Assembly (NCBI RefSeq): GCF_015832195.1
Contig: NC_052032.1
Coordinates: forward strand, 10,607,589 to 10,671,588
Reading direction: 5' to 3'
Source: Motacilla alba alba
Lineage: Eukaryota; Chordata; Aves; Passeriformes; Motacillidae
Length of the DNA stretch: 64,000 nucleotides
Shown here: in pieces, positions 37,181 through 48,720 of the stretch
Layout: each line of letters opens with the position of its first letter
Position numbering within the stretch: the first letter of the stretch is position 1
Translations under genes and position numbers: made by a program
The notes under the pieces: model-generated
Told to the model about the DNA's origin: nothing
The model's input: only the letters and a program-made list of their open reading frames with translations
The model's database searches: none

Positions 37181-37640
37181 GTCCTCAAGCACCAGCCCAA
37201 TTAATAATTTGCATAATTAACACGCATATTAAATAGGGACTGGCCCTGCATCTGTATTCGCGGTGATCGGGGTAATGAGGGCTAGCGGAGCGGCGCCTCG
37301 GGCTGGCGGGAGCAGACGTGTGGCAGTAGTAATTTTTGCTTGGATTGACAACTGCTAGACAAGCAGTCCCAGCATAAAACTAAACCCCGTTTGGCAGAAT
37401 TAATCGTTGACAAACTGCTCTTAAAGCTGTAACATTGTTTCTGTCAGTTGTTCGGTTTGATGTCACTGTTAGACATAATAAATCAATAGTGTCAGAATTT
37501 GGTAATGTTTATAGCTAGCAAGGTTTATTATTTCATATGACTGTCATGTACAAATCGTGGTATCATGGCTGCCTCTAAATTATCAAAGGCACAATATTGC
37601 TGAAATAGATTTCTTAAATTCCTTCTCCAATTAATCCTGT
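37181..37640. promoter_or_regulatory. Enhancer-like block with fused octamer and TAATTA
   Basis: ATTTGCAT at 37207-37214 overlaps TAATTA at 37214-37219 by one base, a composite POU/homeodomain arrangement. A small CpG-rich piece (about 37255-37320) and AT-rich, repeat-free DNA follow. Motifs are observed; enhancer function is inferred. Confidence 0.4.
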
Positions 37641-38340
37641 TGATTGTTCGCTGCGATGGGGCCCACTCGTGTTTTGGGAGGGGTGAGTTTTTTCTCTGGA
37701 CATTTTTTAAAGACAAGTTTGAGCCATTGTACACAGGAGGATTTATTGTTGCTGTCTCCAGCCCGGGCAGCAGCTCTCTGCTTTATGGACCTCGCTTCTC
37801 CTGCTCCAGTCACAGTTTCCAGGCTGTCAGTGAAGCCAGGGTGGGGTGGGCACAGCAGGAATGTCCTGATCCCAGCGAGCTTGAAATCCCACCCCCATGA
37901 GAGGGGGCCAGCCCTGGGAGGGGGGCAAGACTGCTGCTGTCACCTGGGGACGTGCTGGGACACGCAGGTGTGTGTGCACGGGGGAGTTTGTGTTTGTGTG
38001 GTCTCACACCTGATGGTGTGAGAGCACCGTGCACATTTGGTGGTGCTGGAGCTCCCCTCCCGTGGGTCACCCCATGCTGGGGTCCCGGGAAGGACAGTCC
38101 CTCTGCTCTGCCACGACCACGAGCCATGCACCACACGCTGCCCCACAGCTCCACGTGGTGCCAGGGGTGCCTGTGCTCACCCTTCCCCTGCTCTCTGGGC
38201 ACCATCTCACCCCAAACACCACGGTTTGACCCGTCACACCTCTCTGATTGTTGCACATCCCCTGGGACCCCCTCCTGCACCCGAAGGGACAGGACAGTCC
38301 CTGGGCTGGGCTAAAACTGTCCCCTCACCAAGGCAGTGCA
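37641..38340. other. GC-rich non-coding DNA
   Basis: Frames of up to 156 codons overlap on both strands and none resembles a known protein. No repeat is seen. Confidence 0.4.
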
Positions 38341-38700
38341 TATAAATTACAACAATAAATTACTGCAGCCCCAGGGTAAAAGAAGCATCAAGTTATGACT
38401 TTTACATGAGTATTTAGTCAGCCATTCAATAAAAAATAGGTCTTCCAGTTGCACAGTACCATTTATCAGCTCCATATTTATTATTTATCATAGCTACACA
38501 TGATGCAAATGTGAATTACCTCGCTGCTCCTCCAAGGAACACTTGCTTTTATAGAAATGTAAACATATATAACACAGTTTGTGGAGTCAGAGACCCGGCT
38601 TTGAAAGGAAAGAGAAATTAGGGATGCAGATTTTATTTTTGCTTTCATTTCTATGTGATAAATTGTCCTTCTAAAGGTCATTTCCAGGAGTAACTTTCCC
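38341..38700. promoter_or_regulatory. AT-rich segment with octamer
   Basis: A perfect ATGCAAAT lies at 38503-38510 with GAATTAC just downstream. The surrounding 360 bp are AT-rich and repeat-free, suggestive of regulatory DNA. Confidence 0.35.
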
Positions 38701-38850
38701 TAACTTTGCTGCTCTGCAGGCAGCTCTGAGAAGGGATGCGTGGGGATGCTCAGTGCCCACTGGTGCCCGGACAGAGGGAGAGACCGTGGGGTCACAGCTC
38801 TCCTGTCTGTGGACAAGACCCTTTTTTAGGCGTTGCGTGGCTCCTGATGC

Positions 38851-38976
38851 CACTGCAGGGCTGGTGTTTTCTGTGCCAGTGGGGCTCACCATATCTGTGC
38901 CTGCAGCACTGCAGGGCTGGTGTTTTCTGTGCCAGTGGGGCTCACCACATCCGTGCCTGCAGCACTGCAGGGCTGG
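38851..38976. repeat. 56-bp tandem repeat, 2.25 units
   Basis: Units start at 38851 and 38907 with a partial third at 38963. The unit junction is a dyad, CCTGCAG-CA-CTGCAGG (38900-38915). Confidence 0.92.
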
Positions 38977-39690
38977 CCAAGGGTGGCCAAGGTTGGGGAC
39001 TGGAGGGTGGAGGGTGGGTGAGAGGGCTTTGTCCACTCTGGGCGTTCCCACCCCCGGATCAATTCTCTCACCCGCTGGCAATCATTCATAGGCAGGAAAT
39101 ACCTGCAGTCATTAAAATTCCTCCCACATTTATTCCACCTCTGGTAGTCTATAAAGTGATTTCAATTCCAAAAGAGGGATTTGAAGATTTCTTCCCTGCT
39201 TCATGTTTCTAGAGTTTCTGGGGTCCTACAGGGAATTTCAGACATGGAAGTATTTCACTTACATGAATTGCCTTTCAGTTTCAAAATTCCTTTTACATCT
39301 GGGACCCCTTCCCAGCGCAGGGCTGAGGAGCAGGGCAGGCCAGGATGCTGTGCCAGGTGTGACAGGGGGCTGGGACACCAGCGAGAAGCGCCTGCTCCTC
39401 CTCTGGGGACCGTCCCCTCCCAGTTACAATGACCCCCCCATCAAGCCAGGGCAGGTGCCCCCGTGGCTGCAGGGCCAGCGTGTCCGTGGGGCTCCTGCCC
39501 CGTGGGTCACTCTTGCCCCTCACCACGGGAATGGCACCTGGAGCTGGGTGCTGCCCTCCCAGACGTGGCCGTGTCCCCAGGGGGAGAGCTTTGCTTCTTT
39601 GTTGGCATCAAGAGATCTAAAATGTCGTGGACAAAGTGTCCTCTGGGACAGGAATCAATTGCTGAAGAGCTGAAGTCGGCACCAAGCCGA
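38977..39690. other. Mixed non-coding DNA
   Basis: AT-richer at about 39080-39300, then GC-rich with compositional frames. Nothing recognisable. Confidence 0.4.
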
Positions 39691-40360
39691 AGGGTTCCAG
39701 GTCACAGCCTGGGGCACGGCGCGGTCTGTGCCTCGGCCCAGGGTCTGTCTCCCAGAGCTCAGGGGTGGCATTCGGGGCAGAGCTGCCACGGGGGGCAGGC
39801 ACCGTCCCCTCAGCCCGCTGGGGCGCCTCGGCGCCTCTGGCAGCCCCCGGGCTCCGGGGCACCGTGCGCTCCCGGCGGGCACAGGCTGCAGCCCCCGGGC
39901 TCCGGGGCACCGTGTGCTCCCGGCGGGCACAGGCTGCAGCCCCCGGGCACCGTGTGCTCCCGGCGGGCACAGGCTGCAGCCCCCGGGCTCCGGGGCACCG
40001 TGTGCTCCCGGCGGGCACAGGCTGCAGCCCCGCGGGCCCCGGCAGCCCCGGGCCAGCAGCAGGGGATGCTGCAGCAGCCTCCTGCGCTCGGTCCGGCCGC
40101 TGCCGCCAGGGCAAGGCGCCGGAGCTGGCACGGTGACCCCGCCGCGGGGCTCGGTGGCCGGCAGCGGCGCCTTAGCCCCGATGTGCTCGGGGTGCGATGC
40201 CCGGGCTGCTGTCCCCGGGAGGAGCTTTCCCCGCGGCGGCCCTGGCTCTCCGGCTCCCACGTCGGGAGGGAGCAGTCGGAGCTGGCGGCCGGCTGGATTT
40301 TCTGGGGGGAGGTCATTAGTTACCGCGTCGAGGGCTGCACGGGAGAATAACAGCACATCA
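39691..40360. promoter_or_regulatory. CpG-rich patch containing a minisatellite
   Basis: CpG-dense sequence runs from about 39760 to 40340, including non-repetitive parts after 40050. Overlapping frames of 123-295 codons come from composition and from the repeat. It could be a CpG island; no first exon or promoter motif is identifiable. Confidence 0.4.
39841..40024. repeat. 48/40-bp minisatellite, 4 units
   Basis: Units start at 39841, 39889, 39937 and 39977 with lengths 48, 48, 40 and 48 bp, then a degenerate partial unit. Full units contain the dyad CCCCGG-GCT-CCGGGG (39845-39859 in the first). The 40-bp unit lacks exactly 8 bp that include the dyad's right arm. Confidence 0.95.
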
Positions 40361-41485
40361 GTTAGGATGCTAATTCACTCGACTGGCAGCGAGCGCTGGG
40401 AATGACAGCTTGGAGGGGTGCGGGGGAGGGTCTGAAAATGGCAGCAGATTGGTATTTTGAAAGGGGAGGGAAGTTTTATAATGATGAATAAGAAAGATGA
40501 CATTTGGTGCTCACATTTCCCGTGCGTTGGCTGTCCGCGGGAGGGTCAGTGTGCGGAACCTCCCGCAACGAGCCCGGGGCTGCCCAGCAGCTGACTGGGA
40601 GTGCACCCTTCCCGGGAACAAAAAGAAAGGCCCAGATAATTAGGGCAAGTTGAACTGCAGGAGGTAGCCAGCTTCTCGGCTGCCTTTTGTATATTCATGA
40701 CCCAGCTTGATTGATGGAAGGACAGTGTTTGGTGACACTGTCATTTGCAAGTTGAAAGGTAGAGTACAGGCTGGAGCTCTGCTCAGATGTGCCTTAAAGG
40801 GTCCTACAATAAGCTCATTTGGATGCTGATGATGTTCGCATCTGCATTTCTTTGTTTCTAACTGTTTCAGGAGGACATCTGTTAATTTGTATAGATTAGC
40901 TTGGATGCTTTCATTTAAAAACATCAAATTATGGAGCAGGACTGTTTATTATAAAAGTTTCCAGGAAAGTTTAAACTGATTTGGAAACCATGCAGAGTGT
41001 AAGATTTAAAAGCAGAATTTAAAAAAAAAAAGAGCATTTTTTACATTTACATTCAGCCTCCCATGCCCAGGAATTAAGACTTGCATTTCTGTTGCAATGT
41101 TATCAAGAAGTGTTAGCAGAAATATCTGTTGAATTATAAATTTCAGGATAAATGAGGCTTGCCAAATTTCATATCTGCCGGGGAGAGGAGGCCCCCTTTG
41201 CTGGACAGTGAAAGCCTTTACATACGAAGGGGAGGAAGTGAAATGTAATTAATTCAAGAGGGGAAATGCTTTTACTGTGTAATATTTAGCCACGTATTTC
41301 AAGCATAATGGTGCTTCTGTCAGAGCAGTTGCAGTTTTTGCAGGTACTGTTTTCAGAGGGACAGCGGGCTGGGAGCTGGGGGAGGTTTCACGCCGCAGGT
41401 CTGGCTGCCCTCGGCGCAGCAGCTGTTGGTCGATTCCATGTGTGCCAGGCTGGGCAGCCCCTGGGTCCCTTCCCACTGGAGCAGC
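40361..41485. other. AT-rich single-copy DNA
   Basis: Mostly AT-rich and repeat-free from about 40640 to 41330, possibly regulatory. No gene is recognised. Confidence 0.4.
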
Positions 41486-41885
41486 AGCCAGCTCCCAGAG
41501 CCCAGCTCCCAGCCTGAACACATTCAGAGCCCAGCCTGAGCCCAGCAGAGCCCAGCTCCCAGAGCCCAGCAGAGCCCAGCTCCCAGCCTGAGCCCAGCCA
41601 GAGCCCAGCTCCCAGAGCCCAGCAGAGCCCAGCTCCCAGCCTGAACACATTCAGAGCCCAGCCTGAGCCCAGCAGAGCCCAGCTCCCAGCCTGAACACAA
41701 TCAGAGCCCAGCCTGAGCCCAGCAGAGCCCAGCTCCCAGCCTGAACACATTCAGAGCCCAGCCTGAGCCCAGCAGAGCCCAGCTCCCAGAGCCCAGCAGA
41801 GCCCAGCCTGAGCCCAGCCTGAGCCCAGCCTGAGCCCAGCAGAGCCCAGCTCCCAGAGCCCAGGAGAGCCCAGCTCCCAGCTGCC
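41486..41885. repeat. Complex minisatellite with a 50-bp higher-order unit
   Basis: Built from short GAGCCCAGC-like blocks. A 50-bp higher-order unit is clear where CTGAACACA recurs at 41641, 41691 and 41741, with an earlier copy at 41514. CTGAA-CACA-TTCAG forms a small dyad, broken by one base in the 41691 copy. Trp/Ala/Gly/Leu-rich minus-strand frames are repeat products. Confidence 0.92.
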
Positions 41886-42690
41886 AGGCCCCATGGAGCT
41901 GGGCAGGCAGCAGGGACAGGGATGGCTCATCCCCACGTGCAGTCCAGTGCTCGGGCCTTTGGCAGCGACCTTTCCTCATGTGTGCCCTCCCTGGGCCCTG
42001 CCTGTGGCTGCTGTGGCTGTAAAACCTGGTCTTACTCCAGGGATTTTCAGGAACATTAACTCACACCCAAGCAGGCTCTGCTTTGCACTTCTGCTTGGCA
42101 CTGCCTGCCTACTTCCCAAGAAAGCCTTCGCCGTCCTTGGCCACATGGCCAGAAACTTGGGAATTGGGGTCAGGGTACTGTCCCAGGCTGGGGCGGACTG
42201 GCTGCAGGGGCATTCTCCTGCCCGCTCCTCCTTGTGCCCTGCACCGTGGTGCACAGCCATGCTGGGCTCAGCACTGCTCTGCTAAGGATCTTCCTCAACA
42301 GCGCTTGGGAATTTATGGCTATGACTCCCCTCTTTGTGTTTACTCCAATTAACACATAAATCCTAATTACCCAGGTCACAGGAGCTGGTAGGCCATAAAT
42401 GGAGTGGGACACGGCAGACCTTGGCAGATGCCTGAGTAACAAGGTGGCCAGAGAAAGGGAAATACCAATTTAGGAGGCACCAGCAGCGAGCAGACATGCG
42501 GGACAGGGCCATGGGCAGCCCCGGGCAGTGGCATAGGCCGAGACCCATCCCTACATTTGAGAGGCCTTGGCATGGGCTGGGGGACGGTCTGGGCAGCCCT
42601 CACCCCTCCCAAGCCGTGTCCTGGCACGTGTCCCCACCAAACAGAAATGCCCATCACCCCCAGCCTGATGGGCACCTGCGGGGTCGGAGG
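41886..42690. other. Mixed non-coding DNA
   Basis: Average to high GC with compositional frames, plus an AT-richer piece at about 42290-42380. Nothing recognisable. Confidence 0.4.
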
Positions 42691-42970
42691 GCACCTCCCC
42701 GCTCCGTGCCCCGCGGCGCTGCGTCCTGGCACGCTCCAGGATCCTGGCACCATCCCAACGCCGTGTGCGCGCCCTCCTGTCAGAGGCACAGGAGGGAGAT
42801 CAGCGGAGGCTTTCTGGGGCAGCCGGTGTGGTGACAGTGTCCAGGAGCCATGCTGGGCGAGAGGGCGGCCGCGGGCAGTTGTGCCAGCGCGCCCAGCCCC
42901 GGCACCGCCGCGGCCCCGCAGGCGCTCGGGGCTGGACGGCCCGCGGGCCGTGGGATGGGTGAGGCAGTGT
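42691..42970. promoter_or_regulatory. Short CpG-rich patch
   Basis: CpG clusters are concentrated at 42690-42730 and 42850-42955. No exon or core promoter is identifiable. Confidence 0.3.
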
Positions 42971-44370
42971 GCTGCCTGGGGAGCACAGTGTGCTGATGCA
43001 GGGCGTTATGATCGCAGCATATGCTGCCTATTAGTGTGCCTTTTATTTAATTTTTTTTTAATACAATCCTACATCGCTGTTGGCGGTGCAGGCATAATTG
43101 CTACCTTGCCTGAATGCAGCTGAGTTTGTAGTTACTCAAGCAGGAGGTTTTTTAAAACTGTGAAATAGTTTCTCTTCCTGCATGCCCCCAGATCAGGTAG
43201 AAAATGGGGAAAGAACTGCTAAATGATGTATTTAGAAAAAGCTGTTCTACAAGAGTATTTGAAACATTACAGATCTGCCAGAAGGTCCATTAACATAAAT
43301 GTTTAACTCAGACACACAAACTTATGTACCGAAATGAAAATGTTTCATGCATTAATTTGCTGCAGAAGGTACTAACATAACAATTAGAGCAACATTCTGC
43401 CTGCGTACACTTAAATTTCCTGGGGCAGTGTTTCAGCGGTAACGCAAGCGTTGATGTAGGATCTCCTTGACTCCTGGCGCAACACATCCCAGCGCTGCAG
43501 CTCGTTCTGTTAAATCAAATTGGTAAAGTTTCAAACCTGGCAGTGAAGGAACTGGGAGGCTGACAGACATGCACTGTTTTGGGGAAGGGGGCCTGGCCTC
43601 GGTGCCCCTCTGGCTGCCACGTGTGGGTCAGCCAGCACCGCATGCCCACGCTGCTGACATCCCATGTTATCTTGGTGCACTTACAAAGACACCTGCTTCA
43701 CCCTTCAGGCTGCTTTGCGTGTGGCTGGCAGACAGTCTCAGTGAGCAGAGGAACGCCCAGGGCAGCCAGGTAACGCTGGGCTCGGTCCCTTGCCGCTCCC
43801 AGTTTGTTTCTGTCAGGTCCAGCATCTTTGCTGGGCTTTGGGTTTTTCCTGGCCGTGCCTGGCAGGATGTTCTGCTCTCTCAGAGGGTACTGAGTGCTGA
43901 GCACTCAGAGTGCACACGCTGGCGAAGGTGGCTGGGAGTGTGGGAGCACGGGGGGCTCCCTGGCAGGCCGGGCTGTCCTTGGCACGTGGCTCTGTCCCAC
44001 GGCCCCCCTGCACGGGCTGCGGGAGCGCAGCGGCCAGCGCTCCTCCTGCCGCAAACGCTTGTCCTAAACTGAGCACCGTAGAATAAAAATGGAAACATAA
44101 AAATAGCAGTTGGAAAGATAAAACAGCATTTATAGTACTAATAAAACCGTTGTGGCTTCCACAGGAAAACATGCTCTGTAACCTAATGCTTACCTGGGAA
44201 GACTGTCGAGTTTCGGAGAGTTATAGCTGTTTTTGTAAGAGAAGCACAGAGATTTGCTTCAGGGCTGAGTGATAGATTCTCCTGCCTGGAGCATCCCAGT
44301 GTGTTTATACATGGCTTGTATGGCAGCTTTCATAAGACATTTACCCCATGATTTGCGATGAGCTTATGTG
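42971..44370. other. AT-rich block then mixed DNA
   Basis: About 42990-43400 is AT-rich, repeat-free and enhancer-like. About 43560-44060 is GC-rich with compositional frames; 44070-44370 is AT-rich. No gene is supported. Confidence 0.35.
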
Positions 44371-44374
44371 TGAA

Positions 44375-44410
44375 TAATTAATGGCAATTAATCCTTAATT
44401 ACAGTAATTA
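44375..44410. promoter_or_regulatory. Homeodomain-site cluster
   Basis: TAATTA occurs at 44375-44380, 44396-44401 and 44405-44410, with CAATTAAT between them. Four ATTA-type sites in 36 bp suggest a homeodomain-responsive element. Confidence 0.4.
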
Positions 44411-44430
44411 GGCAAGTCACAGGAAATTAA

Positions 44431-44742
44431 GCTGCAGCTGGAGAAGACCATGCCTGGGAAGAGAGGATTGGGGGCTGTGTGAATGTGCCATTCACTGACA
44501 ACATTACGAGGATGAGCAGCATTCAGCAGCTTTGGCATTTCTATTGGCAGCCTTGGGTAGGACAAGAACGCTCAACATTAGCAGCAATCTATAGTTGTCT
44601 ACAAGAGTTTTTAGTTCAAGTGCCAAAATGTTATGTTGCATATGGTGATTATCTAAGTTTATTGGTTGCCATAATTCAAATGGGTGTAATTGTTTTTGGC
44701 TTGATGGTGACATTAGAAACTGAAGCTTTTATGTGTTCGTAG
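44431..44742 (+). pseudogene. Unidentified coding-like fragment
   Basis: The plus frame is open from 44431 to a TAG ending at 44742 (103 sense codons) and stays readable in the same frame for 31 more codons, to a TAA at 44835. The product has several Trp and Gln residues near the start and a hydrophobic, membrane-like stretch (LLVAIIQMGVIVFGLMV) before the first stop. Many codons end in A or T (TTA, CTA, GCA, CAA). There is no good start: the apparent N-terminus uses GTG, and internal ATGs are not favoured. I do not recognise the family. A decayed retroelement or gene fragment, or a chance frame in AT-rich DNA, are all possible. Confidence 0.25.
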
Positions 44743-44835
44743 GTTCTGCTGGCATCAGCCATGGTTCAACTTCTAGAAACAATCCATCCAGGTTTGCAAT
44801 TATGGAAACAGATTCTACAAATGGCTGGAAATTAA

Positions 44836-46220
44836 CAGAGAAATTTTCAATGATTAAAAAAAAGACAACAGCAAAACTGGCAGTTTCTTAGTTGAGCAGC
44901 TAATTGCTTTATTATTAGCTGCCTTTTCCATTAAAATGAGGTTTGCACGAGGTGCAGTGTGTGAAGAGGCTGCTGTCTGGTTTGGGGAGTGGGACCAAGC
45001 AGGACAAAAATGGAAATGCTGGTGGGCAAGGGCTCACAGGGGAAAAGCCCATCCGAGGGATCTCCTGTGCTAATCCCAGCCACGGCATTGTACTGGAAAG
45101 CGGATCTGTGCTGGAAGCCTTTTGCCCTGGGCAACCCACAGCGAGGCTGTTTGCAGCTCAAGAACCGCAGCCTTCCCCATCATTAATGTGCAAAGTTTTT
45201 AAACCTCATGATTAAACATGTTTCCGTAATTTACTGGGTTTCCAAGTGGCAATGTTTGTGCCAGCAACAATTTGGGGCAGAGCCGTGGAGGGAAGCACAC
45301 ATTAGTATCAATGGAACCTAAAAAAGCAATCAGTAATTTATGAGCTTGTGGAAAAATGCCCACATGTTCTCATCAAATTATAGGGATCCTATAATTTACT
45401 CAGTGACTACAAGGTGCACGCTCCCAAACCTGCTGTGGGGTGTTAACTGAACCTCTGATTAGATTTAATCCAAACAACTAATCTGTTAAAGGGTCCTGAA
45501 TAAATAGGCTATATGGCCAGAGCAGGGTGTTATTCTGGAGTAAGATGACAACTCCTGAGGAGGTCAGTCAGTTCCACCCTAGAAATTAAAGTGACCTGCT
45601 GCAGGGTCAGGTGTGGCTGCAGCACCCGGCCAAAATCCTGCGTGTTCCCCTCTGGCACTGTCAGCGTCGAGCAGGGGGGGCAGGAGGGAGATCTCTTCTG
45701 TTTCAGAAATAAAAGCCTGGAGCCAGATGTTTGCAAGCTCTGTACTTGTTTGTAATATGGAAACATGTAAAAACTTCAGCTCCTTGCATGTGGAATCTAG
45801 ATCAATTTTTAATTTACTTGTACGCATGGATGACTCATTTGAAAAAGAAAATTGTGGCATCAAAAAGAAGACATTTCAGGCTGCATAGGTTGCTGCATTT
45901 ATCTGTTTCTCATGCACTCTGGAGTGGAAATAAGTCACAGTATCTTAATAATGGTCTTGATTTTATAAATGATTTTTCCCCTTGAAATAAGCAATCCATT
46001 CATTTTAATATGTAGAATTGGTTTGCTAGCAGGGCGACAGTTTAAAAAGACTTCCAACTGTGACACAAGTGCAACCATATTGCTTCCTATTACTCGCTAA
46101 GGTAGTTGTTTAGAAGAGAGAATGTTCTCCCTGGAAATGTTTAAAGTGCTGTAATTTTATTTAGGATAATGAGGATTTATAACAGTTTTGCCATATGAAA
46201 ACCTGCCTTTAGACAGAGCG
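44836..46220. other. Mostly AT-rich non-coding DNA
   Basis: About 44990-45180 is of average GC. The rest is AT-rich and repeat-free with frames below 95 codons. No gene is recognised. Confidence 0.4.
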
Positions 46221-46720
46221 AAATAGGCGGTTGTGGTTACGGAGCGTGAGGGCGGCGTGGGGAGGTGGCTGCGTCTGCCCGGGCAGCGTATCCGTCACCG
46301 GGCCCGGAACGTTCCCCGCAGCCGCGTGGGATAATTCATCACCAGCATGTATGGATTTCTCTGCTTTAATCGCTCCAGACGTTAATTAAAATCCTGTTTT
46401 ATAGAATATTTTAATTTCGAGATTTGCCCAGCTGTACAGCCTCAGCTCTGTTGTCAGGGTTGAGCCGCCGGATAACAAATGGCTGGATTTCAGCCTAGTC
46501 AGGAATTTGGGGGGAATTCCTGGCGGAGTTGAGGGAGTCTGGCTGCGGGTGGATCGGGACTCGGCGCTCCGCTGGAAGGTCGTTCCTCCGCGTTTATTTT
46601 TGTGTTAGGCCTTTAAAGATTTCTCCCTCATTAAGAACGCTTCCCGTTTATTACCAGCCTCGCTTCCTGGGCAGGATCGGCGCGGGGCCGGGCACGGGTG
46701 CTGAGCAGAACAGTTAATGC
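46221..46720. promoter_or_regulatory. Small CpG clusters within AT-rich DNA
   Basis: CpG clusters at about 46220-46330 and 46540-46700 flank an AT-rich piece with GTTAATTAAAA at about 46380. Alternation of CpG-rich and ATTA-rich DNA suggests regulatory sequence. Untested. Confidence 0.3.
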
Positions 46721-48720
46721 CCTGCTCATAAACAGAAAGGAGAAGGAATTGAACTGTTACAGATTTTATCAGATTTTATCTCCTCGCTGAAAATCTTAGC
46801 TCTCAAAACATTTCTAATTTCCCTTATTTGAAGGCTCAAACAGTTTCAAATTACTGCTCGTGGATTGTTCTTGACACCGAGAATGGTAAATTTGAGCTGT
46901 GGAAACGCTGGAATGTGTGGTGTGTGCTTTTCCTGAACAAGGGAATTCAACGGGTAAATTACAGTCATTTACTTGGAGTGTAATTTACTGAGAGCCTTTA
47001 GGCAAATGCAGAAGAAAGGACAGCAGGACAGGAAAAATAGCTAAAACAGGAGCTCTCCCCCCATCTTTGCATGAAATCCACTCTGCGTCCTTGTGATGTG
47101 GATAATAAAAAATTTCTTATTTAAAATATGTATAATTCTTACTATTTTTTCAATTCATAAGGCAGGCATTTGTAAATATTATAAATTTTGTGATTTTAAA
47201 TCTTGCTAAATTATATACACATCTTCTTAGGCTTGTGCATTTTGCACCTCAGTATCTGCATGCAATCATCCCATATTTGAGATTGATAAAACTGTTAATT
47301 TTATGCCTAATAACAGGTCAAGCATCTGAAACTGTCATCGTGCTAAGTGGAAATTGCTGTTTTCATCCTATGGAAATATTCAATATTTAATCAATTTTCT
47401 TAAAACAAAAATGTTTATCTAATGGAATCTACAATGAAAAGATGCACTTGAGGTTTTATTTGAAATGAGAGCACAGGCATAAATACCAGCGTGTGTTTTT
47501 TTCTTCGTTTAAATGGTAGAAATACGGCAGAGAAGCAGCCAAGGACTTGCAATCTGCAGGTCCATGGAGGTTCAGGATGATGCTGGGGAAGTGTTGTGGC
47601 CTGGCTCCTGCGAGGTGGGAATTGCAGAGCAAAGAGCTGTGAGTGGGTTTGTGCAGCACGTTGTAATCTGACACTGAAGTTGTGCCCTGCATTCCCCGTG
47701 TCATAATTGATGGCTAAGGAAAAGCACATGCTATGCTAATCCTTTGTTGGAATAGCTTGTTAAATTGCGGATGCCAATTTAAAATAAACTATGGAATGCC
47801 TGTCTGTATTTGAAGGTTTGCAGTCTGCAGTTTTAAACAGTCATTTTAAAGCTGTTTTTCAACTTTATGTTGCATGCACACTGTCTGCCTGTGCACACAA
47901 GGTCAGCGTGTTCGCCGCTTTAATAGCCGACCATCAAGAACAAAATCAATGAGCTGCGTGTTTCACACCAGTATCACAAGGGATTTTCCCATTTATAGCA
48001 CATTTGTGTACTGATCCTAAGTTTAAATGACAATATTGATGCCCTATTAGAGCTGTGCCGAAGCGGACGCCGTGCGGTTCCTGCTCGAAGTTGCCTGAAC
48101 TCGCTCCTTTCCAGGCTCCTGCTCCACTTTCTGTCCAGCTGCCAAACATAAACAAGCCCGGCGCACGTCCCCGTGCTGCGAAGGGGGCTCGGCTCCCACG
48201 TCCCTGCTTGCAGGAGGGGAATTCCTTGGCTGCAGATTTCAGATGCAGATCTTCCGTAGTTGCTGCGAGGAGGATTATGAGGCTGCGTCTAAATAATCAT
48301 CTGCGTGCTGATTACCGAGAATAAAGTGGCATTATTGCTTATGGATGAGAGAAGGCAGCGCTGCCCTGGGAAGACACAAGTGCCAGTTCTGTGGGAATTT
48401 TATGAGTCCTGGTGCGGTGTAATCAGCCGCCGCCGGCTCTGACGGAAGGATAGCTCCTGGTCTGCAGGGGAATAGATCCTGTGCTGCCGAAAGGAAATGT
48501 TACTTGTGCAGAAGAAAATGATTTAATGTTGGTAGAAGGGTTATTCATTTATAAGGGATTAAAAATGACTTCAATATAATACCTTTAATTTGTAATAATG
48601 GTCTGCGGGGCTGTTTCCTGTCTAAAATAAACCGTTTGACTGGCATGTTCGTTTGATCCATTCAGTACTATGGGATATTAGAGGGATAAAGGTATTCTTT
48701 TCAGTTATTGTATATTCTGC
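46721..48720. other. AT-rich single-copy DNA
   Basis: Repeat-free AT-rich DNA with a moderately CpG-containing piece at 48050-48200. Frames are shorter than 105 codons and lack domains. Confidence 0.4.

Noticed and set aside
44431..44835. Assignment of the coding-like stretch to a specific endogenous retrovirus
   Set aside because: No retroviral motif such as a protease, polymerase or integrase signature, and no LTR, could be seen.
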